From assembly GCF_051433165.1 (NCBI RefSeq), contig NZ_JBHMFS010000005.1, forward strand, positions 201,240 to 265,239: DNA of 64,000 nucleotides, given 5' to 3'. Below the pieces are notes generated by a model. The model searched no databases, was not told the origin of the DNA, and was given only the letters and a program-made list of their open reading frames with translations. This stretch comes from Falsiroseomonas sp051433165 (GTDB lineage Bacteria > Pseudomonadota > Alphaproteobacteria > Acetobacterales > Acetobacteraceae). Made by a program: the position numbers and the translations under genes. Shown here in pieces: positions 17,500 through 26,761 of the stretch (positions are counted from its first letter, which is position 1; each line of letters begins with the position of its first letter).

Positions 17500-18543
17500 A
17501 TGGCCGAAACCGCCGCCCGCGCAGCCCGCGGCAAGGGGGCCTCCCGAGGGGGGAACCAGGGGGCCAATCAGCCCGCCATCACGAAGGATGAGCTGACCCG
17601 CGCCTATCGCGACATGCTGCTGATCCGTCGGTTCGAGGAAAAAGCCGGCCAGTTGTATGGCATGGGCCTGATTGGCGGCTTCTGCCACCTGTATATCGGC
17701 CAGGAAGCCGTGGTGGTCGGCATGCAGATCTGCCTGAAGCCGGGCGACCAGGTCATCACCTCCTACCGCGACCATGGCCATATGCTGGCCACCGGCATGG
17801 AGGCTCGCGGCGTGATGGCGGAGCTGACCGGCCGGATCGGCGGCTATTCCAAGGGCAAGGGCGGGAGCATGCACATGTTCTCCCGCGAGAAGGGCTTCTA
17901 TGGCGGCCACGGGATTGTCGGCGCGCAGGTAGCCCTCGGCGCCGGGCTGGCATTCGCCAACTGGTATCGCGGCGATGATTCGGTGTCGGTGGCCTATTTC
18001 GGCGAAGGGGCCTCGAACCAGGGCCAGGTGTTCGAGAGCCTGAACCTGGCGGCGCTGTTCAAGCTGCCCTGCATCTTCGTCATCGAGAACAACAAGTATG
18101 GCATGGGCACCAGCGTGGAACGCGCCAGCGCGTCCCGCGACCTGTCGAAGAACGGCTCGCCGTGGGGCATCCCGGGTGAGCAGGTGAACGGCATGGATGT
18201 GGTCGCGGTAAAGGAGGCCGGCGAACGCGCGGTGGCGCATTGCCGCGCAGGCAACGGCCCATACCTGCTGGAGATGAAGACCTACCGCTACCGTGGCCAC
18301 TCCATGTCCGACCCGGCCAAGTACCGGACGCGGGAGGAGGTGCAGAAGATGCGCGAGCAGAACGACTGCATCGAGACCGCGCGCAAGATGCTGCTGGAGG
18401 TCTTCGAGACCAGCGAGGCGTCGCTGAAGGTGATCGATGACGAGGTGAAGGCCATCGTGCAGGACAGCGCCGAATTCGCGCAGACCTCGCCGGAGCCGGA
18501 TGAGAGCGAATTGTGGACGGACGTCCTGGTGGAGTCCCGCTGA
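17500..18543 (+). CDS. pdhA: Pyruvate dehydrogenase E1 component, alpha subunit
   Basis: A 347-residue thiamine-diphosphate-dependent subunit of the alpha2beta2 E1 that decarboxylates pyruvate. Visible landmarks: YRDMLLIRRFEEKAGQLYGMGLIGGFCHLYIGQEA, the phosphorylation-loop region GHSMSDPAKYRTREE, and the ThDP/Mg motif GDDSVSVAYFGEGASNQGQVFESLNLAALFKLPCIFVIENNKYGMGT (shown here in outline; GDD...NN pattern). The first 25 residues are a low-complexity Ala/Gly/Arg tail. GGAGG lies 7 bases upstream of the ATG. The stop codon is one base before pdhB. Confidence 0.96.
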   Translation: MAETAARAARGKGASRGGNQGANQPAITKDELTRAYRDMLLIRRFEEKAGQLYGMGLIGGFCHLYIGQEAVVVGMQICLKPGDQVITSYRDHGHMLATGMEARGVMAELTGRIGGYSKGKGGSMHMFSREKGFYGGHGIVGAQVALGAGLAFANWYRGDDSVSVAYFGEGASNQGQVFESLNLAALFKLPCIFVIENNKYGMGTSVERASASRDLSKNGSPWGIPGEQVNGMDVVAVKEAGERAVAHCRAGNGPYLLEMKTYRYRGHSMSDPAKYRTREEVQKMREQNDCIETARKMLLEVFETSEASLKVIDDEVKAIVQDSAEFAQTSPEPDESELWTDVLVESR

Positions 18544-18544
18544 G

Positions 18545-19903
<1,359 letters not shown>

Positions 19904-19915
19904 GGGGGACAGCTC

Positions 19916-21253
19916 ATGGCCACGAACATCCTGATGCCGGCGCTGTCCCCCACCATGACCGAGGGCACGCTGGCGCGCTGGCTGAAGAACGAAGGCGACA
20001 CGGTCAAGGCCGGCGACATCATCGCCGAGATCGAGACCGACAAGGCGACCATGGAAGTGGAAGCCGTGGATGAGGGCGTGCTGGGCAAAATCCTGGTGCA
20101 GGGCGGCACTGCCGGCGTGAAGGTCAACGACCCGATCGCCGTGCTGGTGGAGCCGGGCGAGAGCGTCGCGCCGCAAGGTGCGCCAGAGGCTCAGGCCGCG
20201 CCGGCGCCGAAGGCGGAGGCTCCGAAGGCCGAAGCCGCCAAGCCGGCGCCTGCGCCGGAGACTCCGAAGACCGAGCCGGCCGCGGCTCCGAAGGCGGAAG
20301 CGCCGAAAACGGTGGAATCGGGCGACCGCACCATCGCCTCGCCGCTCGCCCGCCGCATGGCGGCGCAGGCCGGGCTGGACCTGGCTGGCATCAGCGGCAC
20401 CGGGCCGAATGGCCGCATCGTGAAGACCGATGTGGAGGCCGCGCTGGCCAAGCCGCAGGTCGCCACGAAGGCCGAGGCAGCACCGGCGCCCGTATCGGCC
20501 CCGGCACCTGCCGCCGCACCTGCGCCGAAGGCGGCGCCTGCGCCGGCCATCACGGCGCCGCACACCGCGGTGCCGAACAGCAGCATCCGCAAGGTGATTG
20601 CGCGCCGCCTGTCGGAATCGAAGCAGCAGGTGCCGCATTTCTATGTCTCGATGGATATCGAGATCGACGCGCTGCTGAAGCTGCGCTCGCAGTTGAATGC
20701 GACGTCCCCGAAGGATGGGCCGGGCGCCTTCAAGCTTTCGGTGAATGACCTGGTCATCAAGGCTGCCGCCGTGACGTTGCGGCGTCTGCCGCAGGTCAAT
20801 GCGACCTGGACCGAGGATGCGATCCTTCAGTACCACGACGTCGATATCTCGATCGCCGTCAGCATTCCGGACGGTCTGATCACGCCGATCATCCGCAAGG
20901 CCGACCAGACAGGGCTTGCCTCCATCAGCGCGCAGATGAAGGACCTCGCGGCGCGGGCCAAATCCGGCAAGCTGAAGCCTGAGGAGTTCCAGGGCGGCGG
21001 CTTCTCCATCTCCAACATGGGCATGTATGGCGTGCGCGACTTCGCCGCCATCATCAACCCGCCGCAGGCCGGCATCCTGGCGGTCTCCGCCGGGGAGCAG
21101 CGGCCGGTGGTGAAGGATGGCGCGCTGGCGATCGCGACGGTGATGACCTGCACCCTGTCCGTCGATCACCGCGTGGTGGATGGCGCGCTGGCGGCGGAGT
21201 GGATCGCGGCGTTCAAGAAGATCGTCGAGGAGCCGTTGAGCTTGATGCTGTGA
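19916..21253 (+). CDS. pdhC: Dihydrolipoamide acetyltransferase, E2 of pyruvate dehydrogenase
   Basis: A 445-residue core of the pyruvate dehydrogenase complex that transfers acetyl groups from the lipoyl arm to CoA. Residues 1-78 are one lipoyl domain (Lys in ETDKATMEVEAV). An Ala/Pro/Lys linker leads to the peripheral-subunit-binding domain near 140-175 (SPLARRMAAQAGLDLAGISGTGPNGRI). The catalytic domain (from about 220) begins NSSIRKVIARRLSESKQ and ends with the DHRVVDGALAAEW active-site motif (His and Asp). GGGGGA lies upstream of the ATG. Confidence 0.96.
   Translation: MATNILMPALSPTMTEGTLARWLKNEGDTVKAGDIIAEIETDKATMEVEAVDEGVLGKILVQGGTAGVKVNDPIAVLVEPGESVAPQGAPEAQAAPAPKAEAPKAEAAKPAPAPETPKTEPAAAPKAEAPKTVESGDRTIASPLARRMAAQAGLDLAGISGTGPNGRIVKTDVEAALAKPQVATKAEAAPAPVSAPAPAAAPAPKAAPAPAITAPHTAVPNSSIRKVIARRLSESKQQVPHFYVSMDIEIDALLKLRSQLNATSPKDGPGAFKLSVNDLVIKAAAVTLRRLPQVNATWTEDAILQYHDVDISIAVSIPDGLITPIIRKADQTGLASISAQMKDLAARAKSGKLKPEEFQGGGFSISNMGMYGVRDFAAIINPPQAGILAVSAGEQRPVVKDGALAIATVMTCTLSVDHRVVDGALAAEWIAAFKKIVEEPLSLML
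20021..20077 (+). repeat. 57-bp exact direct repeat, copy 2 (lipoyl domain of pdhC)
   Basis: Identical to 18647-18703 in pdhB. Flanking sequence in the two lipoyl domains is similar but not identical, which points to conversion or strong local constraint. Confidence 0.9.
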
Positions 21254-21264
21254 TGATGCGCCGG

Positions 21265-21374
21265 CCCCCACCCCGACCCTCCCCCGCAAATGCGGGGGAG
21301 GGAGCTGTAGTCCGTCCCCCGCTCGCGGGGGGTCGCGGCACTGCCGCGACGCCATGGGCTGGTCGGGGTGGGGG
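21265..21374. repeat. Cloverleaf-like intergenic inverted-repeat element
   Basis: Outer arms CCCCCACCCCGACC (21265-21278) and GGTCGGGGTGGGGG (21361-21374) are perfect 14-bp complements. Inside lie three perfect hairpins: CTCCCCCGC/GCGGGGGAG with AAAT loop (21279-21300), CCCCCGC/GCGGGGG (21316-21331) and GTCGCGGC/GCCGCGAC (21332-21350). It fills the spacer between the pdhC stop and the GNAT start. It resembles REP/BIME-type elements. It contains no gene. Confidence 0.8.
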
Positions 21375-21380
21375 TGTGAC

Positions 21381-21866
21381 GTGACGGACTTCACCCTGCG
21401 CGACGCGACCGAGGCGGATCTGCCGGAAATCCTCCGCCTGGTCCGCGACCTCGCCGAGTACGAGAAGCTGCTGCACGAGGCGGTCGGCACCGAGGCCGAT
21501 TTCCGCGAGGCCCTGTTCGGCGCCAACCCGCGCGTGTTCTGCACCCTGGCCGAGCGTGATGGCCGCGCCGTTGGCCAGGCGATCTGGTTCTACAATTTCT
21601 CCACCTTCACCGGCCGGCCGGGCATCTATCTCGAAGACATCTATGTCGAGCCGGAACACCGCGGCCTCGGCGTCGGCATGGCCTTCTTCCGGCACCTGGC
21701 GCAGCGCGCGGTGGCGGAGAACTGCACGCGGATGGAATGGCAGGTGCTCGATTGGAACGCCCCCTCCATCCGCTTCTATGACCGCATCGGCTCGGAAAGC
21801 CGCGATGAATGGCGCTCACGGCGCCTCTCGGGCGACGCGCTGCGCGCCCTCGCAGGAGAATTCTGA
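21381..21866 (+). CDS. GNAT family N-acetyltransferase (diamine acetyltransferase-like)
   Basis: A 161-residue acetyltransferase. The acetyl-CoA-binding motif A is IYLEDIYVEPEHRGLGVGMAFF, followed by the motif B strand RMEWQVLDWNAPSIRFYDRIG; the WxVLDWNxPSIRFY pattern resembles the spermidine/spermine (SAT/PaiA-like) subgroup, so an amine or amino-acid substrate is likely. The start is taken as GTG 21381 (VTDFTLRDATEADL), because an upstream ATG at 21354 lies within the inverted-repeat element. It ends one base before the lpd ATG, inside the pdh cluster. Confidence 0.8.
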   Translation: MTDFTLRDATEADLPEILRLVRDLAEYEKLLHEAVGTEADFREALFGANPRVFCTLAERDGRAVGQAIWFYNFSTFTGRPGIYLEDIYVEPEHRGLGVGMAFFRHLAQRAVAENCTRMEWQVLDWNAPSIRFYDRIGSESRDEWRSRRLSGDALRALAGEF

Positions 21867-21867
21867 A

Positions 21868-23262
21868 ATGGCCGAGACTTTCGATCTCGTCGTCGTCGGC
21901 GGCGGCCCCGGTGGCTATGTCGGCGCCATCCGCGCCAGCCAGCTCGGCATGAAGGTCGCGCTGGTGGAGCGGGAGAATCTGGGCGGCATCTGCCTCAACT
22001 GGGGCTGCATCCCGACCAAGGCGCTGCTGCGCGCCAGCGAGATCAACCATCTGCTGCACAGCCTCGATGCCTATGGCTTCGCGGCGGACAACATCCGTTT
22101 CGACTTCGCCAAGGTGGTAAAGCGCAGCCGGCAGGTCGCCGGGCAGCTCTCGGGTGGCGTGAAGCACCTGATGAAGAAGAACAAGATTACCGTCTTTGAC
22201 GGCCACGCGAAGCTCGCCGGTCCGGGCAAGGTTTCGGTGTCGAAGGACGGCAAGCCCGTTGCGGAGCTTTCGGCCAAGCACATCCTGCTGGCCACCGGCG
22301 CGCGCGCGCGCATGCTGCCGGGCATGGAGCCGGACGGCAAGCTGATCTGGTCCTACCGGGAGGCGATGACGCCCGCGGCGCTGCCGAAAAAGCTCATCGT
22401 CATGGGCAGCGGCGCCATCGGCTCCGAATTCGCCAGCTTCTACCTGAACATGGGCGCCGAGGTCACATTGATCGAGGTGATGGACCGCATCCTGCCGGTG
22501 GAGGACGAGGAAATCTCCGCCTTCGTCCACAAGGCCTTCACCAAGCAGAAGATGCAGATCATCACCGGCGCCCGCGTGCAGGGCGTGCGCAAGGGCGCGG
22601 ACAGCATCACCGCCATCGTCGAGGCGAACGGCAAGGTGCAGGAGATTACCGCAGACCGCATGATCTCTGCCGTCGGCATCGTGGGCAATGTGGAAGACCT
22701 CGGCCTCGAAGGCACGAAGGTGAAGGTGGAGCGCACCCACATCGTCACCGACGCCTTCGGCAATACCGGCGAGCCGGGCGTCTATGCCATTGGCGACCTC
22801 ACCGGCGCCCCCTGGCTGGCCCATAAGGCGAGCCATGAAGCCGTGATCTGCGTCGAGGCCATCGCCGGTAAGCACCCGCACCCGATGGACGTGCTGAATA
22901 TCCCCGGCTGCACCTATTGCCGCCCGCAGGTCGCCAGCGTCGGCCTGACGGAGAAGCGCGCAAAGGAGCTCGGCCACGAGGTCCGCGTTGGCCGCTTCCC
23001 CTTCATCGGCAACGGCAAGGCCATCGCCATGGGTGAGCCGGAGGGCCTGGTGAAGACCGTGTTCGACGCCAAGACCGGCGAATTGCTCGGCGCCCACATG
23101 GTCGGCCCGGAGGTCACCGAGATGATCCAGGGCTACGGCATCGCCCGCACCCTCGAATCGACCGAGGCCGAGCTGATGCACACGGTCTTCCCGCACCCGA
23201 CAGTGTCTGAGACGATGCATGAATCGGTGCTGGACGCCTATGGCCGCGTCATCCACATCTGA
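21868..23262 (+). CDS. lpd: Dihydrolipoyl dehydrogenase (E3)
   Basis: A 464-residue flavoprotein that reoxidises the lipoyl groups of the 2-oxoacid dehydrogenases. FAD-binding GGGPGG is near residue 12; the redox disulfide is in GGICLNWGCIPTKALL; the NAD-binding motif is VMGSGAIGSEFASF; and the C-terminal interface carries the catalytic His in HTVFPHPTVSETMHE. ATG 21868 gives the family N-terminus (MAETFDLVVVGGG). Placement next to pdhABC suggests it serves pyruvate dehydrogenase. The 3' end overlaps the next gene by 23 bases. Confidence 0.96.
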   Translation: MAETFDLVVVGGGPGGYVGAIRASQLGMKVALVERENLGGICLNWGCIPTKALLRASEINHLLHSLDAYGFAADNIRFDFAKVVKRSRQVAGQLSGGVKHLMKKNKITVFDGHAKLAGPGKVSVSKDGKPVAELSAKHILLATGARARMLPGMEPDGKLIWSYREAMTPAALPKKLIVMGSGAIGSEFASFYLNMGAEVTLIEVMDRILPVEDEEISAFVHKAFTKQKMQIITGARVQGVRKGADSITAIVEANGKVQEITADRMISAVGIVGNVEDLGLEGTKVKVERTHIVTDAFGNTGEPGVYAIGDLTGAPWLAHKASHEAVICVEAIAGKHPHPMDVLNIPGCTYCRPQVASVGLTEKRAKELGHEVRVGRFPFIGNGKAIAMGEPEGLVKTVFDAKTGELLGAHMVGPEVTEMIQGYGIARTLESTEAELMHTVFPHPTVSETMHESVLDAYGRVIHI

Positions 23263-24079
23263 TTGGCGCCGCCTGAACCAGGCCAATTGGGATGAACGTA
23301 CCGGCGTTCATCTTGGCCCGCGCGGCTACGACCTGTCGCGTGTGCGGGCGGGACTTGGGCGGCTGGATGCGATTGTGGCGGCCGAGATTGGCGATGTCGC
23401 CGGGCTGAACATCCTGCATCTGCAATGCCATCTCGGCGACGACAGCATCGCGCTGGCGCAGCGCGGCGCAGCGCGGGTGGTGGGGCTGGATTTCAGCCCG
23501 CCGGCGCTGCAGGCGGCGCGCAGCCTCGCCACGGAATGCGGCCTGACCAATCTGCGCTTCGTGCTGGCGAATGTGCTGGAAACGCCCGCCGCGATCCCGG
23601 AGGAGAGGGGTGCATTCGACCTGGTGTTCACCAGTTGGGGCACCATCACCTGGCTGCCGGACCTCGATGCCTGGGCGGCCGCCATTGCCTTCGCGCTCCG
23701 TCCCGGCGGCGCCTTCTATTTCGCCGACATGCACCCCGTCGCCTGGGTCTTCGATGATACGGGCCTCGCCGTTCCAGGCTTTCCCGGCTGGCGTTATCCC
23801 TATTTCGAGCCCGGCCCGGTCGCCTTCGACAACCCGACCGACTACATGGACACTGAGGCCGCGTTGACCAACCGCCAGACCATCGAGTTCCCGCACAGCC
23901 TGGCGGAGATCCTCGGCGCGCTGCGGCGTGCCGGCCTTCGGCTGGACTGGCTGCACGAACACCCGCGCATGGTCTGGAAACAATTCGAAGGCAGTGTGCA
24001 GGATGCGGAAGGGATGTGGACGTGGCCAGATCGGCCCTGGCTGCCTTTGGCGCTCAGCCTTCGCGCGGTAAAGCCATGA
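23240..24079 (+). CDS. Class I SAM-dependent methyltransferase
   Basis: A 279-residue Rossmann-fold methyltransferase. Motif I appears as ILHLQCHLGDDSIALAQRGA with the acidic end of strand 2 in VVGLDFSP, and the following motif FDLVFTSWGTITWLPDLDAW is typical of motif IV/post-I. The N-terminus SDWRRLNQANWDERTGVH marks a subgroup annotated only as class I methyltransferases. ATG 23240 is preferred (overlaps lpd by 23 bases); ATG 23219 is possible. Substrate unknown. It lies between lpd and lipA, so it is probably co-transcribed, without obvious functional link. Confidence 0.8.
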   Translation: MAASSTSDWRRLNQANWDERTGVHLGPRGYDLSRVRAGLGRLDAIVAAEIGDVAGLNILHLQCHLGDDSIALAQRGAARVVGLDFSPPALQAARSLATECGLTNLRFVLANVLETPAAIPEERGAFDLVFTSWGTITWLPDLDAWAAAIAFALRPGGAFYFADMHPVAWVFDDTGLAVPGFPGWRYPYFEPGPVAFDNPTDYMDTEAALTNRQTIEFPHSLAEILGALRRAGLRLDWLHEHPRMVWKQFEGSVQDAEGMWTWPDRPWLPLALSLRAVKP

Positions 24080-24119
24080 AGCCCTCGTCGGATCGGCTGC
24101 GCGTCGCTATATCCATGCC

Positions 24120-25085
24120 ATGATCACACGCGTCGAGATCAATCACGCCCGGACGGGCGCCGAACGGCACCCTGAGAAGGCCAAACGCCCCGACAACCCG
24201 ATCCAGCGCAAGCCTGACTGGATCCGGGTGAAGGCGCCCACCAGCCCGGTCTATCGGGAGACCCAGGCGCTGATGCGCGCAAATGGCCTGGTCACGGTGT
24301 GTGAGGAAGCGGCCTGCCCGAATATCGGGGAATGCTGGTCGCAGCGCCACGCCACCATGATGATCATGGGTGACACCTGCACGCGCGCGTGCAGCTTCTG
24401 CAACGTCATCACCGGCATGCCCAAGGCGCTGGATACGGATGAGCCGCGCCGGGTCGCCGATGCGGTGCAAAAACTCGGCCTGCGCCATGTGGTGATCACC
24501 TCCGTGGACCGGGACGACCTGGCCGACGGGGGCGCGGAGCATTTCGCCCAGACCATCCGCGCCCTCCGCGCCGCAGCACCCGAGACCACCATCGAGATCC
24601 TGACGCCCGACTTCCTCCGCAAGGATGGCGCGCTGGAGGTGGTGATCGATGCGCGGCCGGATGTGTTCAACCACAATCTGGAAACCGTGCCGGCGTTGTA
24701 CCCCTCCATCCGCCCCGGCGCGCGCTACTACCATTCGCTGCGGCTGCTGGACCGGGTGAAGCAGCGCGACCCGACCATCTTCACCAAATCCGGCATCATG
24801 GTCGGCCTCGGCGAGAAACGGATCGAGGTGCTGCAGGTGATGGATGATCTGCGCAGCGCGGAGGTCGATTTCCTCACCATCGGCCAGTACCTCCAGCCTT
24901 CCGTGAAGCACGCCGCGGTGGATCGCTTCGTCACGCCGGATGAATTCGCCGACTATGCCCAGGCGGCGCGCGGCAAGGGCTTCCTGCTGGTGTCCGCCAC
25001 GCCCCTGACCCGGTCTTCCTATCATGCCGATCGTGACTTCGCGGCGCTGCGGGATGCGCGGATCGCGAAGCTGAAGGCCGCCTGA
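24120..25085 (+). CDS. lipA: Lipoyl synthase
   Basis: A 321-residue radical-SAM enzyme that inserts two sulfurs into octanoyl groups on lipoyl domains. The auxiliary cluster motif is CEEAACPNIGEC (CX4CX5C) near residue 60 and the radical-SAM cluster motif is CTRACSFC. The C-terminal RSSYHAD serine motif that ligates the auxiliary cluster is present. Its clients, PdhB and PdhC, are encoded just upstream. The stop overlaps the ratA start by one base. Confidence 0.96.
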   Translation: MITRVEINHARTGAERHPEKAKRPDNPIQRKPDWIRVKAPTSPVYRETQALMRANGLVTVCEEAACPNIGECWSQRHATMMIMGDTCTRACSFCNVITGMPKALDTDEPRRVADAVQKLGLRHVVITSVDRDDLADGGAEHFAQTIRALRAAAPETTIEILTPDFLRKDGALEVVIDARPDVFNHNLETVPALYPSIRPGARYYHSLRLLDRVKQRDPTIFTKSGIMVGLGEKRIEVLQVMDDLRSAEVDFLTIGQYLQPSVKHAAVDRFVTPDEFADYAQAARGKGFLLVSATPLTRSSYHADRDFAALRDARIAKLKAA

Positions 25086-25558
25086 TGCCCACCCATGCCG
25101 AAAAGCGCGTGCTGCCCTACACGGATGAACAGTTGTTCGACATGGTGGCGGATGTGCGCCGCTATCCCGAATTCCTGCCCTGGTGCGTTGGCGCGCGCAT
25201 CGTCTCCCGCACCGAAAGCGAACTGGTCGCTGACCTCACCATCGGCTTCAAGATGTTCCGCGAGACCTTCCGCAGCCATGTGACGCTGGAGCGGCCGCAT
25301 CATGTGCATGTGCGCTACCTGACCGGTCCCTTCCGCTATCTGAACAACCACTGGCGCTTCCGGCCCGTCGCCAACGGGACCGAGGTCGATTTCTTCGTCG
25401 ATTTCGAATTCAAGTCGCGTCTGTTGCAGGCCGTGATCGGCACCGTGTTCAATGAGGCGGTGCGGCTGATGGTGCGGTCGTTTGAGCGCCGCGCCACCAT
25501 CCTGTACCGCCGCGCATCGCCGCCGCCCGCGGCCGCGACGCCCGCACCCTCCGCCTGA
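25085..25558 (+). CDS. Coq10/RatA-type START domain protein
   Basis: A 157-residue SRPBCC-fold protein of the ribosome association toxin RatA / coenzyme Q-binding Coq10 family. The N-terminus AEKRVLPYTDEQLFDMVADVRRYPEFLPWC and the later FRPVANGTEVDFFVDFEFKSRLLQ are diagnostic. In alphaproteobacteria it is usually next to lipA and thought to act in ubiquinone handling for respiration; a toxin role is not implied by the sequence. The last 15 residues are an Ala/Pro tail. Start codon overlaps the lipA stop. Confidence 0.85.
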   Translation: MPTHAEKRVLPYTDEQLFDMVADVRRYPEFLPWCVGARIVSRTESELVADLTIGFKMFRETFRSHVTLERPHHVHVRYLTGPFRYLNNHWRFRPVANGTEVDFFVDFEFKSRLLQAVIGTVFNEAVRLMVRSFERRATILYRRASPPPAAATPAPSA

Positions 25559-25564
25559 GCGACG

Positions 25565-25597
25565 CCCTACGGCCTGCCGGCCGGTGGGCAGGTAGGG
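25565..25597. terminator. Bulged hairpin between convergent genes
   Basis: CCCTA...CCTGCC pairs with GGCAGG...TAGGG (25565-25578 with 25587-25597), with a 3-base bulge, in the 74-bp gap between ratA and the opposing lipoprotein gene. It probably ends transcription from one or both sides, though no U-tract is present. Confidence 0.4.
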
Positions 25598-25632
25598 CCA
25601 GACCCAGCCGGCTTCACGCCGCGGGTTGCTTT

Positions 25633-26646
25633 CTACCGGCGTGCCGCAGCACCTGCGCCATAGGCGGGAATCCGCACCCGTTCCACCCGCAGCCCGGCCT
25701 GGCGCAGCAATTCGGGCACGCCGGTGGGGCCGGCGACATGGGTCGAGCCGAGTGCAACGACCACGCTCTGTCGCTGCAGGACCGGCAGCAGGCGCGCGGC
25801 CATCAACGCGTTGCGCTCATCGATGAAGTACCGGCCCAGAATGATGCGGTCTGCCGGGTCGGCCGCGAGACTTGCCAGGGCTGCCGCGCGAAGCCGTTCA
25901 AAATCATGGTTGGCGGAGGCATCCTCGCGGCTGCGCCGCAGCAGGGTTTCGCGTTCCGCGGCGGCCTGGTCGGCCAGGACGTCCAGGGTCTGCCGCCAGA
26001 CGCCATACCAGATCCGGTCCGGCGTTCGCGCGATGATCGCCATGGCCTCGGTATGCGTCTCGACCCCGTCCAGGGAAATGTTCCGCCTGCGGGCTTCGGC
26101 GGCCAGCCATCGATCGCCACCAATTCCGGGTGGTGGCATCGGCAGCCTGGGTGGTGAGGTGGCTGCGCGTGCCGGCATCGCTCGCCTTGCGACGCCCATC
26201 GGCTGGACGCAGGCCCCCTGCGTCAGTTGCGCGGGCGAAATCGCCGCGAAGCGGCTGAAAAGATAATATGGGCGAAGCCGCGCCAGGGGGGTGTCCGAGA
26301 GGCCCAGGCAATGGGTAACGGCGGTCAGAAAGGCAATGTGCCGAGGCTCCAGATAGGCCGCGGGGTCCAGGGGCGGATCGGCCAATGCTGGCGCCGCATC
26401 AACGCGCCCGTCATTGCGCGATTCCAGCAGGAACCGGCTGGCGCCATCCAGGATTGAGGGATCCGGCGGCCAGTAGCCTGGCGCCGGGCGATGCGGTCCG
26501 GGCAGGATGTGGGAGACAGGCGTCGCACGATCAGCCGGCGTTATGCGGAAGGCGATGACGGTGGCCGGGCCAGGCGGCGCCGTTCCACACGCGGCCAGCA
26601 GCAGCAGCCAGAATGCGAACAAGCCCATGCGCATCATGCCACGCAT
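25633..26646 (-). CDS. TraB/GumN family lipoprotein
   Basis: A protein of about 337 residues with a lipoprotein signal (GLFAFWLLLLAAC, Cys about residue 20). The C-terminus VVVALGSTHVAGPTGVPELLRQAGLRVERV is the hallmark of TraB/GumN proteins (PF01963), which share the EreA/ChaN-like fold and are thought to be metalloproteases or esterases. LDGVETHTEAMAII corresponds to the internal family motif. Several in-frame ATGs (26658, 26646, 26637, 26634, 26628) are possible; all give the same lipobox. It stands alone between convergent ratA and divergent ltaE. Function unproven. Confidence 0.7.
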   Translation of the reverse strand: MRGMMRMGLFAFWLLLLAACGTAPPGPATVIAFRITPADRATPVSHILPGPHRPAPGYWPPDPSILDGASRFLLESRNDGRVDAAPALADPPLDPAAYLEPRHIAFLTAVTHCLGLSDTPLARLRPYYLFSRFAAISPAQLTQGACVQPMGVARRAMPARAATSPPRLPMPPPGIGGDRWLAAEARRRNISLDGVETHTEAMAIIARTPDRIWYGVWRQTLDVLADQAAAERETLLRRSREDASANHDFERLRAAALASLAADPADRIILGRYFIDERNALMAARLLPVLQRQSVVVALGSTHVAGPTGVPELLRQAGLRVERVRIPAYGAGAAARR

Positions 26647-26761
26647 CCTGCATACCATCCTGCCGCGCGCAAAGAACTTAAAGCTGGCATCAGCGCCACC
26701 GGCTTGACGTCGCCCGCCCGGCATAGCGGAGTGCGCCGGCACAAGCCGGAGCCCTAGCCTG

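Noticed and set aside
25085..25558. RatA toxin of a RatA-RatB toxin-antitoxin pair.
   Set aside because: No ratB partner adjacent; in alphaproteobacteria this lipA-linked gene is better explained as a Coq10-like quinone-binding protein.
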